From the NCBI RefSeq assembly GCF_010093815.1, contig NW_022985561.1, forward strand, positions 810,045 to 874,044: 64,000 bases of DNA, written 5' to 3'. This document shows, piece by piece, positions 47,658 through 59,330 of the stretch. Position numbers and translations under genes: made by a program. How positions within the stretch are numbered: position 1 is the first letter of the stretch; every line of letters begins with the position of its first letter. The notes beneath the pieces are model-generated. The model made no database searches. It was not told the origin of the DNA and saw nothing but the letters and a program-made list of their open reading frames with translations. Source of the DNA: Pseudovirgaria hyperparasitica (Eukaryota > Ascomycota > Dothideomycetes > Acrospermales > Acrospermaceae).

Positions 47658-50063
47658 ATGGCTCCTCCGACGTTCTTGGCGATAGAGAAGGCGAAGGAGG
47701 CGCGTGTGCCTCCTGCGCCTGGAAAGCCGCAGAGTGTCACAGTGCCAGGCACGGAAAAGCCCGGCTATAGCCCCATATACCGTCATCACAGATTCACAAA
47801 TGGTTTGCTGACGACCTTTGACCCTGCGGTATGATGCATGTGCGCCGATCCGGAGTATGCAGCGCTAATCGTGGGTTCGCAGATTGTGAATATGCACGAT
47901 GCATTCGAGAATGCCGGTACGTGCCTCTCTCCATAATATCGATGGCTGTGATCCCAAACTAACGGTACACTAGCGAATCGTGTTCCGCGCAGCAGATGCC
48001 TCGGCAGCAGAGCGTGGGATCCCGTCAAGAAGGTTTTCGGGCCATACACCTGGGAGACTTATCAAACAGTTCAGAAAAGACGGCGTGATTTCGGATCCGG
48101 CTTGGTCGACCTCCTCGCTGCAGAAGGACATGTTGGCGAGAAGTTTGGAATCGGGCTGTGGTGTCAGAATCGACCAGAATGGCAAATAACAGGTTTGTCT
48201 GTGCTTGTCATGTGTATGCGACCATCCTGACAGTGTCTGTAGATCTTGCGGCGTTGTCTCAGAATCTCTTCACTGTGTCCCTCTACGACACCCTTGGTCC
48301 CGACACGACCGAGTACATCATCAACCATGCACAGCTCCCGCTAGTCGCCACATCCGTAAACCATATCACAGCTCTTCTCAAACTAAAGCCGCGGTTACCA
48401 ACGCTGAAAATCATTGTATCGCTCGATGTGCTCAGCTCTGGCGAGCTTCCCGGAGAGTCGAAACTGGATGTTCTGAACTCAATGGCCAGTGAGCTGGGCG
48501 TCAAGATCTTCGACATCAAGCAAGTCGAGGCGCTCGGAGAGAAGAACCCTAAGCCATACAGGATCCCGTCGCCTGAGGACCCTGTAACCATCAATTACAC
48601 ATCTGGAACCACCGGAAACCCCAAGGGCGTGCTTCTCACCCACAAAGCAGCTGTTGCAGCCACGTGCTCGAGTTTCATGGTCACCCAGTCCGGCAACGAT
48701 GACATTATATGCTCATTTCTGCCCCTGGCCCATATCTACCAGCGACTTGGTGAGAACACAGCACTCTGGGGAGGTGCGGCAATCGGCTACTTCCATGGCA
48801 ACATCGTCGAGCTCGTTGACGATCTCAAACTCCTCCGCCCAACCGCTTTCTCCGGCGTGCCTCGTCTCTTTAACCGCTTCGGTGGTGCGATCAAAGAGGC
48901 CACCATCGAAGCTCCCGGCTTCCGCGGCAAGTTGTCCCGTCGAGCCATTGACACCAAGCTCGCCAGCATGGCGCGCAAAGACAAGCCCACCAACAAACAC
49001 TTCCTGTACGACCGCATCTGGTCGAAGAAAGTCTCTGCTGCCCTTGGCCTCGAGCGCTGCCACACGGTCGTCTCTGGCTCTGCACCCATCGACCCATCTC
49101 TTCAACAACTGCTTCGCGCCGTCTTCGCCAACAACTTCGTACAAGGCTACGGCCTAACGGAATCCTATGCCGTCTCGCTCGTCCAGATGGAAGGCGATTA
49201 CACAGCCTCAAACTGCGGCTGCGTGATGCCGACGATCGAGGCGCGCCTGCGCGACGTGCCCGACATGGAGTACCTCTCGACCGACAAGCCGCACGCGCGC
49301 GGCGAGCTCCTCCTCCGCGGCACCTCGCTCTTCACCGAGTACTACAAGAACCCAGAGGAAACGGCCAAGGCCGTCGACGCAGACGGCTGGTTCCACACCG
49401 GCGACATCTGCGCCGTCGACGAGATCGGCCGCTTCCGCATCATCGACCGCGTCAAGAACGTGCTCAAGCTCGCCCAGGGCGAGTACATCTCTCCCGAGCG
49501 CATCGAGAACGTCTACCTCGCAAACTGCTCCTGGCTGGCTACCGCGTACGTCCACGGCGACAGCCACCAGGCCTTCCTCGTCGCCATCTTCGGCATCATG
49601 CCGGAGAGCTTCGCCGCCTTTGCAGGCAAGGTGCTCGGCACCACAATCGACCCGACGGACATTGCCGCGCTCAAGGAAGCCGCGCTCAACAAGAAAGTAG
49701 AACGGGCCGCGCACGCTGAACTCGAACAAGTAGCGCGCAAGAATAAATTCAACAGCTGGGAGCGCGTTAAAGGCCTGAGGATGTTTGTCGAGCCCTTTAC
49801 GGTCGAGAATCAGCTGTTGACGCCGACGTGAGTTTCACATCCCTACCCCCGCTCTTTTCCCATTCATGCGCGATTTAAATAACGTCGCGCGTCTATTTAA
49901 ATACATACATCCGTGCCATCATGAATGCGCTAACACTACATTTCCCCACAGGCTCAAACTCAAGCGTCCCCAAACGGCAAAAATGTACCGCGACACGCTC
50001 GATCAGCTCTATGAAGAGGCGCTTGCTGAGGAGGCGGCTAGTAAGCCCAAGGCTAGGCTGTAG
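47658..50063 (+). CDS. long-chain acyl-CoA synthetase, probably peroxisomal
   Basis: Five exons, 47658-47828, 47883-47916, 47974-48192, 48243-49827 and 49952-50063, give 706 residues. It activates long- or medium-chain fatty acids to acyl-CoA at the cost of ATP. Evidence: the AMP-binding P-loop motif NYTSGTTGNPKGVLLTH (about residues 259-275), FLPLAHIYQR, VSGSAPIDPSLQ, GYGLTESYA, the HTGD motif (GWFHTGDICAVDEIG) and RIIDRVKNVLKLAQGEYI with the catalytic Lys region. The protein ends in ARL, a fair type 1 peroxisomal signal, as in Faa2-like synthetases. The last intron is 124 nt, the longest I found. Together with the enoyl-CoA isomerase it suggests fatty-acid beta-oxidation. Confidence 0.94.
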
Positions 50064-51019
50064 GGTTTTTTTTGTATATATGTTTGTGTTTGTGTATACA
50101 CATATGTACATGCGTTTGCGTTTGCGTTGCGTTACATATATGACAGATACAGATACAGATACAGATACCATGGCTATTACCTACCCGTCCGTTTTGTACG
50201 CGGATGAATATATATATTTTTTATACATATACTTGTATATGGGCTTGCATGGTGAACGGAGAGGAAGATGATGAAGGTGGAGCGCGCGTAGCGATGGGGG
50301 ATGAGGAGTGCGAGATAAGAGGTGTCTTTTATGGTGTTTGTGTGAAGTGAGAAGTGAGAAGGAGCAGTCAGGCAAGCAAAGGCGAGTAACGCAAGTAATG
50401 AATGGGTTTTATATACATATAATTAGGTATTTTACGTACTTTGTATACTTTACGCATTTATGCATTTACGCATTTACGCATTTACGCATGCGGTACTAGA
50501 ATGGATTTCTGGTCTGTCTGGTCTGTCTAATCCCAGCACGAAATACACAGACGGACATTCAGAATCATTTCGACAAGATACCACACGCAGACAGAGTGCA
50601 ATCGGCACAGTACCATCAACAATGAACAGCTATCCGTACTCTTTGACTCGGACTGGAATCGCAGTCTGATACACACTTAGTATAACTGCATAGTCAGGGC
50701 GAGCACTGTGATATGAACGATCCGGATGTCTTTGAATTGTACTGAATCGCGACTACTGCTTACAGCAATACATTTCAACACCAACACGCTCCTACGCCAA
50801 CTACAACTTGCTACACCAACGCAACTCCTCACACCACACCACACCACACCGCAACACCTCGCTAAGCAGACAATTTTCTCGCCGGGTTTACTTTGATACA
50901 TCGTTCATCATCATCGTCGTCGTCTTCATCAACATCGTTCATCTCTCATCACCACCATCGTTCATCGTCACCACTTCAAAACCCCAAATCCACAACTCCC
51001 CGAAAACGAAACAACACGC
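50064..51019. repeat. convergent intergenic region with short tandem repeats
   Basis: No gene seen between two convergent genes. It contains a GTTTGC-type run (50112-50131), an AGATAC 6-bp repeat (about 50142-50168), an ACGCATTT 8-bp repeat of about five copies with one variant (50452-50489), an ACACC repeat near 50832-50849 and a TCATC-rich stretch at 50904-50970. These look like slippage microsatellites. Confidence 0.75.
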
Positions 51020-52704
51020 TTAACTCTTCATCCCCGCGACCATCTTCCCCGCCAAACACCCGGCATGTGTATGGCCCACCCCATCACCCACCTCCCTCCT
51101 ATGATCATGACTCCACTTAACCCCCCTCATCTGATCCTCATTCCGCCTCCTGCGCAAATCCCGCTTAAACCTCGTCACACTCGCCGGCTCCTTGGGAGGC
51201 AGCATATCGAAGCTCTCGCCAAAGACAGCAGCCGCATGGGCAATCGCCCTGGCATGAATAATAAAGGCCTCGGTGTTGAGATTATCGATCGTGTCGCCGG
51301 CCTGGTGGTAGTTTGCGTCATAAGGGGCGCCGGCGACGCCGCCGAAGAGGGCAACTTCGGCTTCGGTCTTGAGCTGTTCGGCGCCCGTGAATGTGCCCCC
51401 GGAGGGCACTCCGAAATCGATAAAGGCGGCGTAGTCGGAGCGGCCGGAAAACTCGGTCGGGACGGAATTGTAAGGGGTGAAGTAGGTTTCGAGGAAGTGC
51501 TCGAGCTCGGCGGAGCCGCGCGGGCCGGTGAGGTTGAAGGCGCTGCCGTCGCCGTCGTAGATGCCGTGGATGAAGTTTGGGGAGGCGATCATGTCGAAGT
51601 TGAGGTAGGCGCGGATTTGGGCCAGGGCGTCGGCGGAGAGGTGTTCGACGTAGTAGGTTGAGCCGACGAGGCCGACTTCTTCGGCGCTCCAGAAACCGAA
51701 GCGGATGGCGTTGGTGGTCTGGTAGGCGGCGAGTTGCTTTGCAACTTCGATGAGGGCGACGGTGCCGGAGCCGTCGTCGTTAATGCCGGGACCTGGGGGC
51801 ACGGAGTCGGTGTGGGCGCCAAACATGAGGACGCTGTCTTTGTTGCCGCATTTTGTCGTTGCGAGCACGTTGTCCGAAGTCACGTCGGTGATGGTCGTTT
51901 CGACATCGAGGTGCGCGATGACCTCGGTGCCACTGTTGATTACTTGGACTAGGGCTGTGCCATTGTTGTTTGAGGTCCCGACGGTTGGTACGTATGGGCC
52001 TGTTGGTCTGGGTGCGGAGCCCAAGGTGCCACTCAGGGGCGCGTCGCCGGGAACGTTGTCATAGATGAGAGCACCAATCGCGCCAGCTGCTCCAGCGAGG
52101 GAAGATTTGAGCCCGAACTCGCATGTCCCGCGGGAGATAAGAGCAATGTTTCCTGCAACTGCGGCTGGATAATCTTCCTATTTTGGCCACATGAGTGGAA
52201 TGATCATGGGGTTGGAATCACAGCATACTTACGGGAGTACATCCTAGGTTGCTTACAACAACCAGGGGTGCAGTTACATCGCCGCTGGCCGAGAATTGGA
52301 GCTCGCCAGCATTCCACTCGACATTGTCAACCGTGATTCGATAACTACCCTCTTCTTGGATAGTCGTGGTGAAGGGCTGTCTTTCTATGTCGTATGCCCC
52401 TGTTGCTTCGAGTTCGGAGATAATGTAGTCGACAGTTGCGACGTGACCGGGACTCCCTGCAACACGATTTCTTGCTTCCGTGGCATAGGCAAAGTCTTGG
52501 AGCTTCTGGGAGCGTGGCAGAAGGTTCTCGAGCTTGATTGACTCCTGTAGTGCGAGCTGCAGATTGCCAGTCAGATCCTGCAGAAGATGGCAGAGGGCAA
52601 AGGAAAAATATACTCACATCGTCTACTTGTGGCTTGTAGTCGCACGTAGCTCTAGCGGCAGTTGTGAATCCACTCACAGCGAGTCCCAATTGGCGAATCT
52701 TCAT
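51020..52704 (-). CDS. M28 aminopeptidase (aminopeptidase Y type) with PA domain
   Basis: Three exons, 52704-52618, 52556-52233 and 52177-51020, give 522 residues. It is a zinc metallopeptidase that removes N-terminal amino acids; fungal relatives are vacuolar (Ape3) or secreted (Lap2). The N-terminus has a weak signal-like stretch (RQLGLAVSGFTTAARA). A PA domain covers about residues 120-240 (ALISRGTCEFG). The peptidase domain has the zinc ligands in FGAHTDSV, NDDGSGT, WSAEEVGLVG, LNFDMIAS and the late YHQAGDTID. The last 45 residues are polar, with a basic cluster (FKRDLRRRRNED) and several His, and do not look like the catalytic domain. Confidence 0.93.
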
Positions 52705-54809
52705 ATTGCAGATACCTGTGTATTCGAAAAGCTTCCCAAAGCAACAAACAGCTATCCTCCCACATATCCCACAGGGAGCAGCAAGCTATTTAAGCATGGC
52801 AAGCTTGAGACCCTTGAAATAGTTATATGAGAAGCATCTCAGGCTCGAGTCAGACAATTAGCCAAGCTCCACGAGAGCACAGCAGATCATATTGCGAAAA
52901 CAGTGGTCCGAGAAAGCTGACGACGAATAGCTGCCAGTGTCGTACCGCCTGAATTGGCAGGTTTGAAGGCGGATCCAAGGAAACTGCATAATAGCAAGCC
53001 CTAACTCAGCCGCAACTTCGTTTCGGACGTAATTGGAGCATCGGCTTCTGCTGGTTCTCTCGCAGTTGCAATTGCTTACATGGGTTTGCTCTGCATCATC
53101 GGCTCCGTGGCGGACAGCCAAGAAGCCAAGAACCTCCGGCGCACAGTCCGAATGGCCGGCGGGATGGCGCTGCGACCGAAGAGGGCAGGAGCAAGAACCG
53201 CCTTTCTTGGACCTGGCATTAGAGATAAACGTCTGCGGGGGGCCGGGGCGGATCAGGATAATCTACATAGAAAGTGGCGTCGAATGCTGGAAACATGGGA
53301 ACAAGGTTCGTTTCCTCCCGATGAGGATGCTCGCTTGGAAAGGTAACCGTAGGACTTGAGAATGTTGAGAGACATAGTTCATGTGGCCTGCCGTACGTGT
53401 TCGATTTGATTTCAGCTCATCATTGCTGTAGTGTAACGCCTTGTGCTCTGAGGGGAGGATCGTCTTGAGGCACGCGATCAGGGGCTCTTGGCTGCAAATC
53501 GGGGGCCCCAAGAAGAGATAAGAGATAGACCCCTCATGTGATGTGACTTATCCCTGCGAGTGATGGCGAGCTGATGTAATAGCCTATTGAGAGCGATGCA
53601 AAGTCTTGGTCAGGCGTGTGCGTTCAGGCAAAATGCAATATTAGTTGTAGCAAGGAAGGATGTATTGTCGTTGGAGCCATTCTGAGAGCAATCGTTCAGG
53701 TCACGTGCTAGACAAAGTATGTGAATATTACGATCTTTGAGTCGTAGCTGTCCTGTGGATACTGGTCTTCGGAGACGGAGGATTATGGCGTTGATACTTA
53801 CATTACAGCCTCCGCTGCTGCGAAGGACCGACCTGGAAAAGTACACATTTAGCACTTATGGACCTGGCGTACATCACCTATGTCCTGTCGTTGTTGTTGT
53901 TCGGAAGAAGCCCTCTCATCTACAGTTTGATTCATATATTCCCTAATGCCGTAGCGAAGTAGATGTAGCATGTATATCAGGATACAGACCCAGCATGACG
54001 TACATGACGCTGCTATGTGCAGACCGAAAGTTGCTATTATCTACTACACCATTCCAGTCGAAGGGTCAGTATAGTGTGCAGACTGTAGTACGAGCAATTT
54101 TTATATGGTCCCATAGAACGCTTCAGTCATCTCCCTCATATTACCTACTCTCATGACCGATGTAGAAAGAGATGCGCCATGATTCTGGGAGCAGACTTTG
54201 TTTAGGAAGTATGGAGGGTTGATACGTTGCTCGGAGATTCGTGAGTTTGAACAATGCTCATACCAAGGTATTGTTCAAGACTTGATACCTGATTGCATAG
54301 CCCTTCCTCCCTGATTCCACAGGCAACTTGTGTTCGAAATCATTCCCTGTATCACGTGCATCAGGCACCCAGAGTGGCCTTCAAAAGAAGGCAAACAGAA
54401 TCTCACCGGCACTCGCCAAGCTGGCAGACGCTTCCAGAGAGCCATAAAAATCGGGAGGCGGAGGGGGATAACTGTCTGACCGGTCAGTATCGCCATGGCC
54501 CAAGTCCGTTTCTTTCACTTCTCCCCGAGTTGCAATCCTTTTAGCCATACGAGGCAACATCCAACACCAGAAACTGTTAACTAGATACCTCTCAAGCTCT
54601 CGTACGAGATCAAAGACATCATGTCAGTACACGTGATGCAGACTGCCTTTATGTAACGTTACTCACAACCCTGCCAGGTGTACTACAACCGAGACCGTAT
54701 TGTCTTGTCCACGATGTGCGCCTTTCATGTGTTCTTCCCTGTAGCTCGAGAACTGATATGCCTGTGCCTAGGCCATACACAAGGTATCACAGTCGCAAGT
54801 CGGTTTAAA
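52705..54809. other. 2.1-kb intergenic stretch with one doubtful ORF
   Basis: No firm gene. The best frame is 53080-53346 plus, an 88-residue basic peptide starting MGLLCIIGSVADSQEAK and rich in Arg, with no recognised domain. Its start fits an ATG but it lacks supporting context. The rest is interrupted in all frames. Confidence 0.4.
53080..53346 (+). CDS. doubtful small ORF, 88 residues
   Basis: A hypothetical Arg/Ala-rich reading frame with a charged C-terminus (LHRKWRRMLETWEQG). There is no known domain, signal peptide or membrane segment. A second frame overlaps it along most of its length, so it may not be real. Listed because it is the only frame in this interval with protein-like amphipathic stretches. 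Confidence 0.22.
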   Translation: MGLLCIIGSVADSQEAKNLRRTVRMAGGMALRPKRAGARTAFLGPGIRDKRLRGAGADQDNLHRKWRRMLETWEQGSFPPDEDARLER

Positions 54810-55024
54810 ATGTGTCATTACCAGGTTCAGCAGCGGTACGGCTGTCCAGGACATGGTATACGCATTATTCCAGTCCGATCGGTGGGTGTGACATGTCGCA
54901 AGAAGCTGTGATGATACGCTGACGTCGGTAGGATTATTGCTCTGACTGTTACCAGAGTCATCGATACTGGCGGCGGACATATGACCATTGGCCGACTACA
55001 ACTCGCAAGCGCATTGCATGGTAG
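54810..55024 (+). CDS. small Cys/His protein, divergent third member, spliced
   Basis: Two exons, 54810-54881 and 54932-55024, joined over a 50-nt intron (donor GTGGGT, branch-like GCTGACG, acceptor GTAG), give 54 residues. It starts MCHYQVQQRYGCPGHG, matching the MC..-Y-C-HG opening of the pair at 25.3-26.1 kb with one inserted residue. After splicing it carries DYCSDC, a CxxC as in the other two, then a basic aromatic tail. Without the splice the frame ends after 33 residues. It lacks the proline and acidic linker of the other copies, so it may be a shortened or decaying relative. Confidence 0.45.
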
Positions 55025-55323
55025 CTAAGCGACAATTTATGAGCACGATTATCCACCGGGTGCCTTGCTGATCTGTATTTATCTAATGGAACTGTCAGAA
55101 TGTGTCGGGCTGAAAATAATCAACTGGCCCAAGGTTCAAACAATGTGTGTATGATCTGTGGAGTTATTCCGTATTCATAATGGTTCTTCTGTATGATATC
55201 GAACGTGGTATCTCATGATAAATCTCGACTGCGCATAGCGCACTGATACCATAAAAGTCTGCATGCAATGTACACCGACTGAACCGCCTTCGACGCCGTT
55301 GCGCCGTCCATGCAGAAAAAGAA

Positions 55324-56172
55324 TTAGCAACATCCACCCATCATACCTTTAGACTTATGATTGTCGTTCAACTTGACGGTCCCTTTGCCGCCACCACCAG
55401 CTCCTGGTCCTTTGACGCCGCTTCTCCTATCATTCAAGTCGTATTTGCCGGCTTCTATGTTCTGGTATATCCGTTCCGCAACCTCCAAGAACGCTCTTTC
55501 AACTCCTTCGCCAGACTTAGCTGAAGTCTCGACGTATCGCAAGACTTCGTGTTGCCGACACCATGCCTCAGCCTCCTCAACTGTCACCTGTCGCTTGTTG
55601 GCTTCATCTGTCCGCGATGGGTCGCTCTTGTCGGCAGGCGAAGATGGTGAGACTGTCGATGCGGTGGCAAGATCTGACTTGTTACCTACGAGTATGATGA
55701 TGATTCCTTCCTCGGCGATATGTCGTAGATCATTCAACCATGATGTAGCCGAAAGAAACGTTTGACGTCGAGTGATATCGAAGACAAGCAGGGCACCGGA
55801 TGCTCCACGAAAATACGAGCGTGTTATCGACTTGTACGTCTCTTGTCCGGCAGTATCCCATAATGATAACTTCATATGTTTCTGTGGTCCGTTCTGTTTG
55901 GTGCTTTGGCCATTTGGAGTAGGATCATTTATGCCGAGGGTTAGGGATGCCGGAGGTCCAACAGGAACAATTCGTGATCCAAACTCGACTCCAATTGTCA
56001 CGTCGTGGTGTGGAGAGAAGCGTCCTTCACAAAGTCGCACTGTAAGCTGCCCATCATACTTATGTTAGTGGACGTGACGTGCTGCGAAATCAGGGGATCT
56101 TACACTTGACTTGCCAGCACCCGAGTCTCCAAGCGAAACAATCTTCGCTATGTAGTCCCATGGTTGTGCCAT
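55324..56172 (-). CDS. Rab GTPase (Rab2/Rab4 group) with extra loops
   Basis: Two exons, 56172-56104 and 56046-55324, give 263 residues, longer than the usual 200-220. It is a small GTPase of vesicle traffic. Motifs: GDSGAGKSS (P-loop, residues 15-23), HDVTIGVEFGSR (switch I), WDTAGQETYKSITRSYFRG (switch II), VGNKSDL, VETSAKSGEG and a C-terminal GGCC for double prenylation. Two insertions stand out: about 25 Pro/Asn/Gln-rich residues in the interswitch region before WDTAGQ, and about 20 Ser/Asp-rich residues after NKSDL. Sequence around the switches fits Rab2 or Rab4; I cannot decide between them. Confidence 0.88.
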
Positions 56173-56965
56173 AATAGCCAGGAGTATGAATCGCTCGAAC
56201 GATGACACGTACAGAGGACACCGGTTTTTTGGTACTTCGGAAGCTCTCCAGGGGCGGTGTATCGGTGGTGATCACAGGGACAGGGACCGGTTGGTTGCAG
56301 TAGTTAGCTAGCTTCAACGGTATCTGTCTGAGCTTAGACCGGTCGAGATGGACAGACGCGGGGGTACGTACCTGTACCTGATGCTCCAAGTACGACAAGG
56401 GGCTCGAGGGTGGGAAGAGTGCAGGACGGAGATTTGTTTGGAGGAGAGACGAGGCGTTGTCGGAGAGTTCGTGATGCAAACAGAGATATTAGCTAGAAGC
56501 CTGAGTGGCAGCGTGTTGCGAAGTTGCGTCACGCCTCGGTGTCTCGTGTCGGCGGCTCCGCTGCTCTACTCTGCTCTGTTTCGCCGCCGATCACGCCCAC
56601 GAACGAACGAAGCTGCCCAGGCCAGCGCTGTGCTCAAGTAGTGATGACTTGGAATGCTTCCCTAACAACTGCTTTAACAATCCTCACTCTCCCTCCCTTC
56701 AAGGTCCACTGTGCCATTTGTACCTTCCTATGACCTTGTGTGCTCTATCGTCCTCGTATTCTTACTCTCCCACATACACCTCAACTACACCGTATCCTCT
56801 CGTCGTCATTGTATAGCTTACAGGCACCGACCTGGCCACGGCCACCGTACATCCTCCCACCCACTCGTTAGAACTTCACCACGACCTGAACAAGGTACTG
56901 GCTACATCAGCGCAGCTTTGGCGAGCTGCTTCAGCCACGCCCAAACATAGGTCGCCTTTTCCAGC
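56173..56965. other. divergent promoter region, Rab / PNS1
   Basis: 793 bp between two divergent starts, with no supported gene. Pyrimidine-rich tracts at about 56680-56780 look like leader sequence of the PNS1-like gene. Confidence 0.55.
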
Positions 56966-59330
56966 ATGTTTTCCGAGTGTGAGTGCACATCCGTTCTTAT
57001 CAGGCGCGGTATCAGGCAGATGATAGCTGCCTGTGAGACACCGACAGATCAGCTCGTGTGACTGACTCTGATGCCTTTCTACCTCTATAGATGCCTCCAA
57101 GTTCCTTGCACAGTCGCAGTCGCGGCTGTCTCTTGGACAACCCGACCCAGAATCTACTCGAAACACACCAAACCGCTACGGTTATGACCGCCGTTCGTCG
57201 TCGAGACTGGGCGCACACAGATCGATATTAGGAAGAGCAAACATGCCAAATCCATACCAGCCTAGCGGGTCTACCAGGTTCCCATTCAGCTCCCGAGTGT
57301 CCAACGCCCCAGCACCGTTGTTCTACAGCGCTGCGGACGATTTTCGGGAAGAGGATGATGAGACAGAGTACGAGAGAGAAGTTGCAGATCTGCATGCTCT
57401 GCAAAAGTCGCGTCGCAACTTCGGGAGTCACATGGTTGAGTCGTCAGGAACGGATGAGGATCAGCAAGAGTCGGCCAGAAGCATCGGTGATGGCAGTCCA
57501 GCATTCTTCTCAAGAGGCATCAAAAGCTCTTGGAAAGGCGATCAAGTAGGCGGACGCGGCAGAACACAAGCGACACGACTCACCGTCGAAGAGACAGAAG
57601 ACAGGGGTCGCAGTGTGGGTATCCCAGGGGACGGACCAAGTGGCAAAGAAAGAGCAAATATGGTCGACGTAGAGCTTGCCTCCACTGTGCATAGCGAACG
57701 CGATCCACTCGTAGATGACATATCAGACTATCAAGACGACAAGCCCCCAGCCGTGCAGAAATTTCGAAAAGCTCCTACGGTGAGAGGTCGGAGGAGCCCG
57801 CTTCGCACGACACTGCCCATACCCCAGGAGACGGACGAAGAAGCACATGTAGCGCAGCCTCCACCCACAGAGACAGATGCCGACGGCGAGACGACTCCGG
57901 CCGAAGCTCTACCAGAGTCTGAAAAACACGACACATTTTGGCTACAGTTGTTTCTGATATGCCAGTGTGCAACAATAGGGGCCTTTATCCTAGTGTTATT
58001 GCAAACGTCCACGCCGAAAACACCTCTTGGAGATACGATATATACAGTTCTCCGAAAGTCCTACCATTTACTCGGCGTCTACTCTCTCGTTTCAATTATC
58101 GTCGGATTCTTATGGCTAGCCTTGCTACGGTCCTTTGCACGTCCACTGATCACCATTATTCTCGTGGCTGTGCCCGTCATACTTTTCTCATTCTTCCTCT
58201 ATCCGTTCGTGTCAAGCTTCAAAGGCGATGGCGAAAGCTCAGGCGTACAAGACAAAGCTATGAGATGGTTGTCCTTCATTCCATGCCTTGTCGCGATCTT
58301 CTGGACTTACACAATATGGAGAGGTCGCCAGTCCGTCACTAAAGCCATGGAACTGTTGGAATTTACCGGCAAGATTCTCACTGCGATGTCACCTTTGCTG
58401 CTCGTTGGTTTTGCGACGTTGTCCTCTGTCGTCGTATATACATGGCTATGGATCTGGATGTTCACACGTCTCTTCTTGGAAGGGCAGATCAACAAGCGCT
58501 CACTATTCATTCTTGACTTCAGCACATGGTGGCTAGGCGCAGGCTTCATCCTCGAATATCTCTGGACGCTCGGTGTCATTGCGGGGATTCAACGCGCCAC
58601 CACTGCTGCAACAGTTTCACAGTGGTACTTCCATCGCAACGCTCAGCCACGAATCTCCTCTCGCATCGTCGTCCAAGCCTCATTTATCCATGCCGTCACC
58701 ACGATGGCCGGTACGATCTGCCTGTCCACCTTCATATCCCTCCTGATCCGCGCACCGCTCCTGATCCTTCCCCGTCGCTTCGCAGGCGCTATCACCATGT
58801 GCATCTACAGCCTGATTCCAGCCTCAGTCGCTACGCTCACAAACCCACTCACCCTCACTTATGCCTCAGTACATAGCCAGAACTTGCGTAATGCGGCAAA
58901 CAGCCTTTCACAGATGACTTTCGTATCGAAAGACTCGCCCACGACAACGCTCACTCCCAGATCATTCAACTCCCGCAGTGGGTCCTCGCTACTCCCCTAT
59001 CGCCTTGCGAAGCTATTGTTGCACGCGCTGCGCTTCATCATGTCCCTCGCACTCGGCTTCGGAGGCTGGGTGACTACAGCTCGTATGCTGGAGATCGCGA
59101 GCGACGGGACGAGCAAACACGGAAGCATGTATGCGTATATCATCGGTTTGATCGCTGCGGCAATCGGATGGGGTGTTCTTGGTGCGATGGAGGGCGTCAT
59201 GGGCGGCATACTTGACGCCCTTGTGATATGCTGGGGCAGTGAGGTTGGTGTCCATGGACAAGGCGAGGCCAGATACTGTCGCGAGGCCGGGCAATTGTTA
59301 GGAGAGACGCCACGGGGCCGGTGGTCGTGA
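56966..59330 (+). CDS. PNS1/choline-transporter-like (SLC44) membrane protein
   Basis: Two exons, 56966-56978 and 57091-59330, give 750 residues. The 13-nt first exon gives MFSEYASKFLAQSQSRLS, which keeps the frame and looks like a conserved start; a shorter model from the ATG at 57243 would lose 55 residues. The first 280 residues are polar, charged and probably disordered and cytosolic. About ten membrane helices follow, from LFLICQCATIGAFILVLL onward, including ASFIHAVTTMAGTICLSTF and the late LALGFGGWVTTARM region of the choline-transporter-like family (yeast Pns1). Substrate is unknown; choline transport is not shown for yeast Pns1. The C-terminus contains a Gly/Ala-rich GVLGAMEGVMGG helix. 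Confidence 0.9.

Noticed and set aside
48713-49729. Long antisense frames opposite the acyl-CoA synthetase
   Set aside because: Shadows of a GC-rich coding exon whose sense frame is unambiguous.
51065-51661. 198-codon plus-strand Gly/Val-rich frame
   Set aside because: Antisense to the M28 peptidase exon; the peptidase zinc motifs are on the minus strand.
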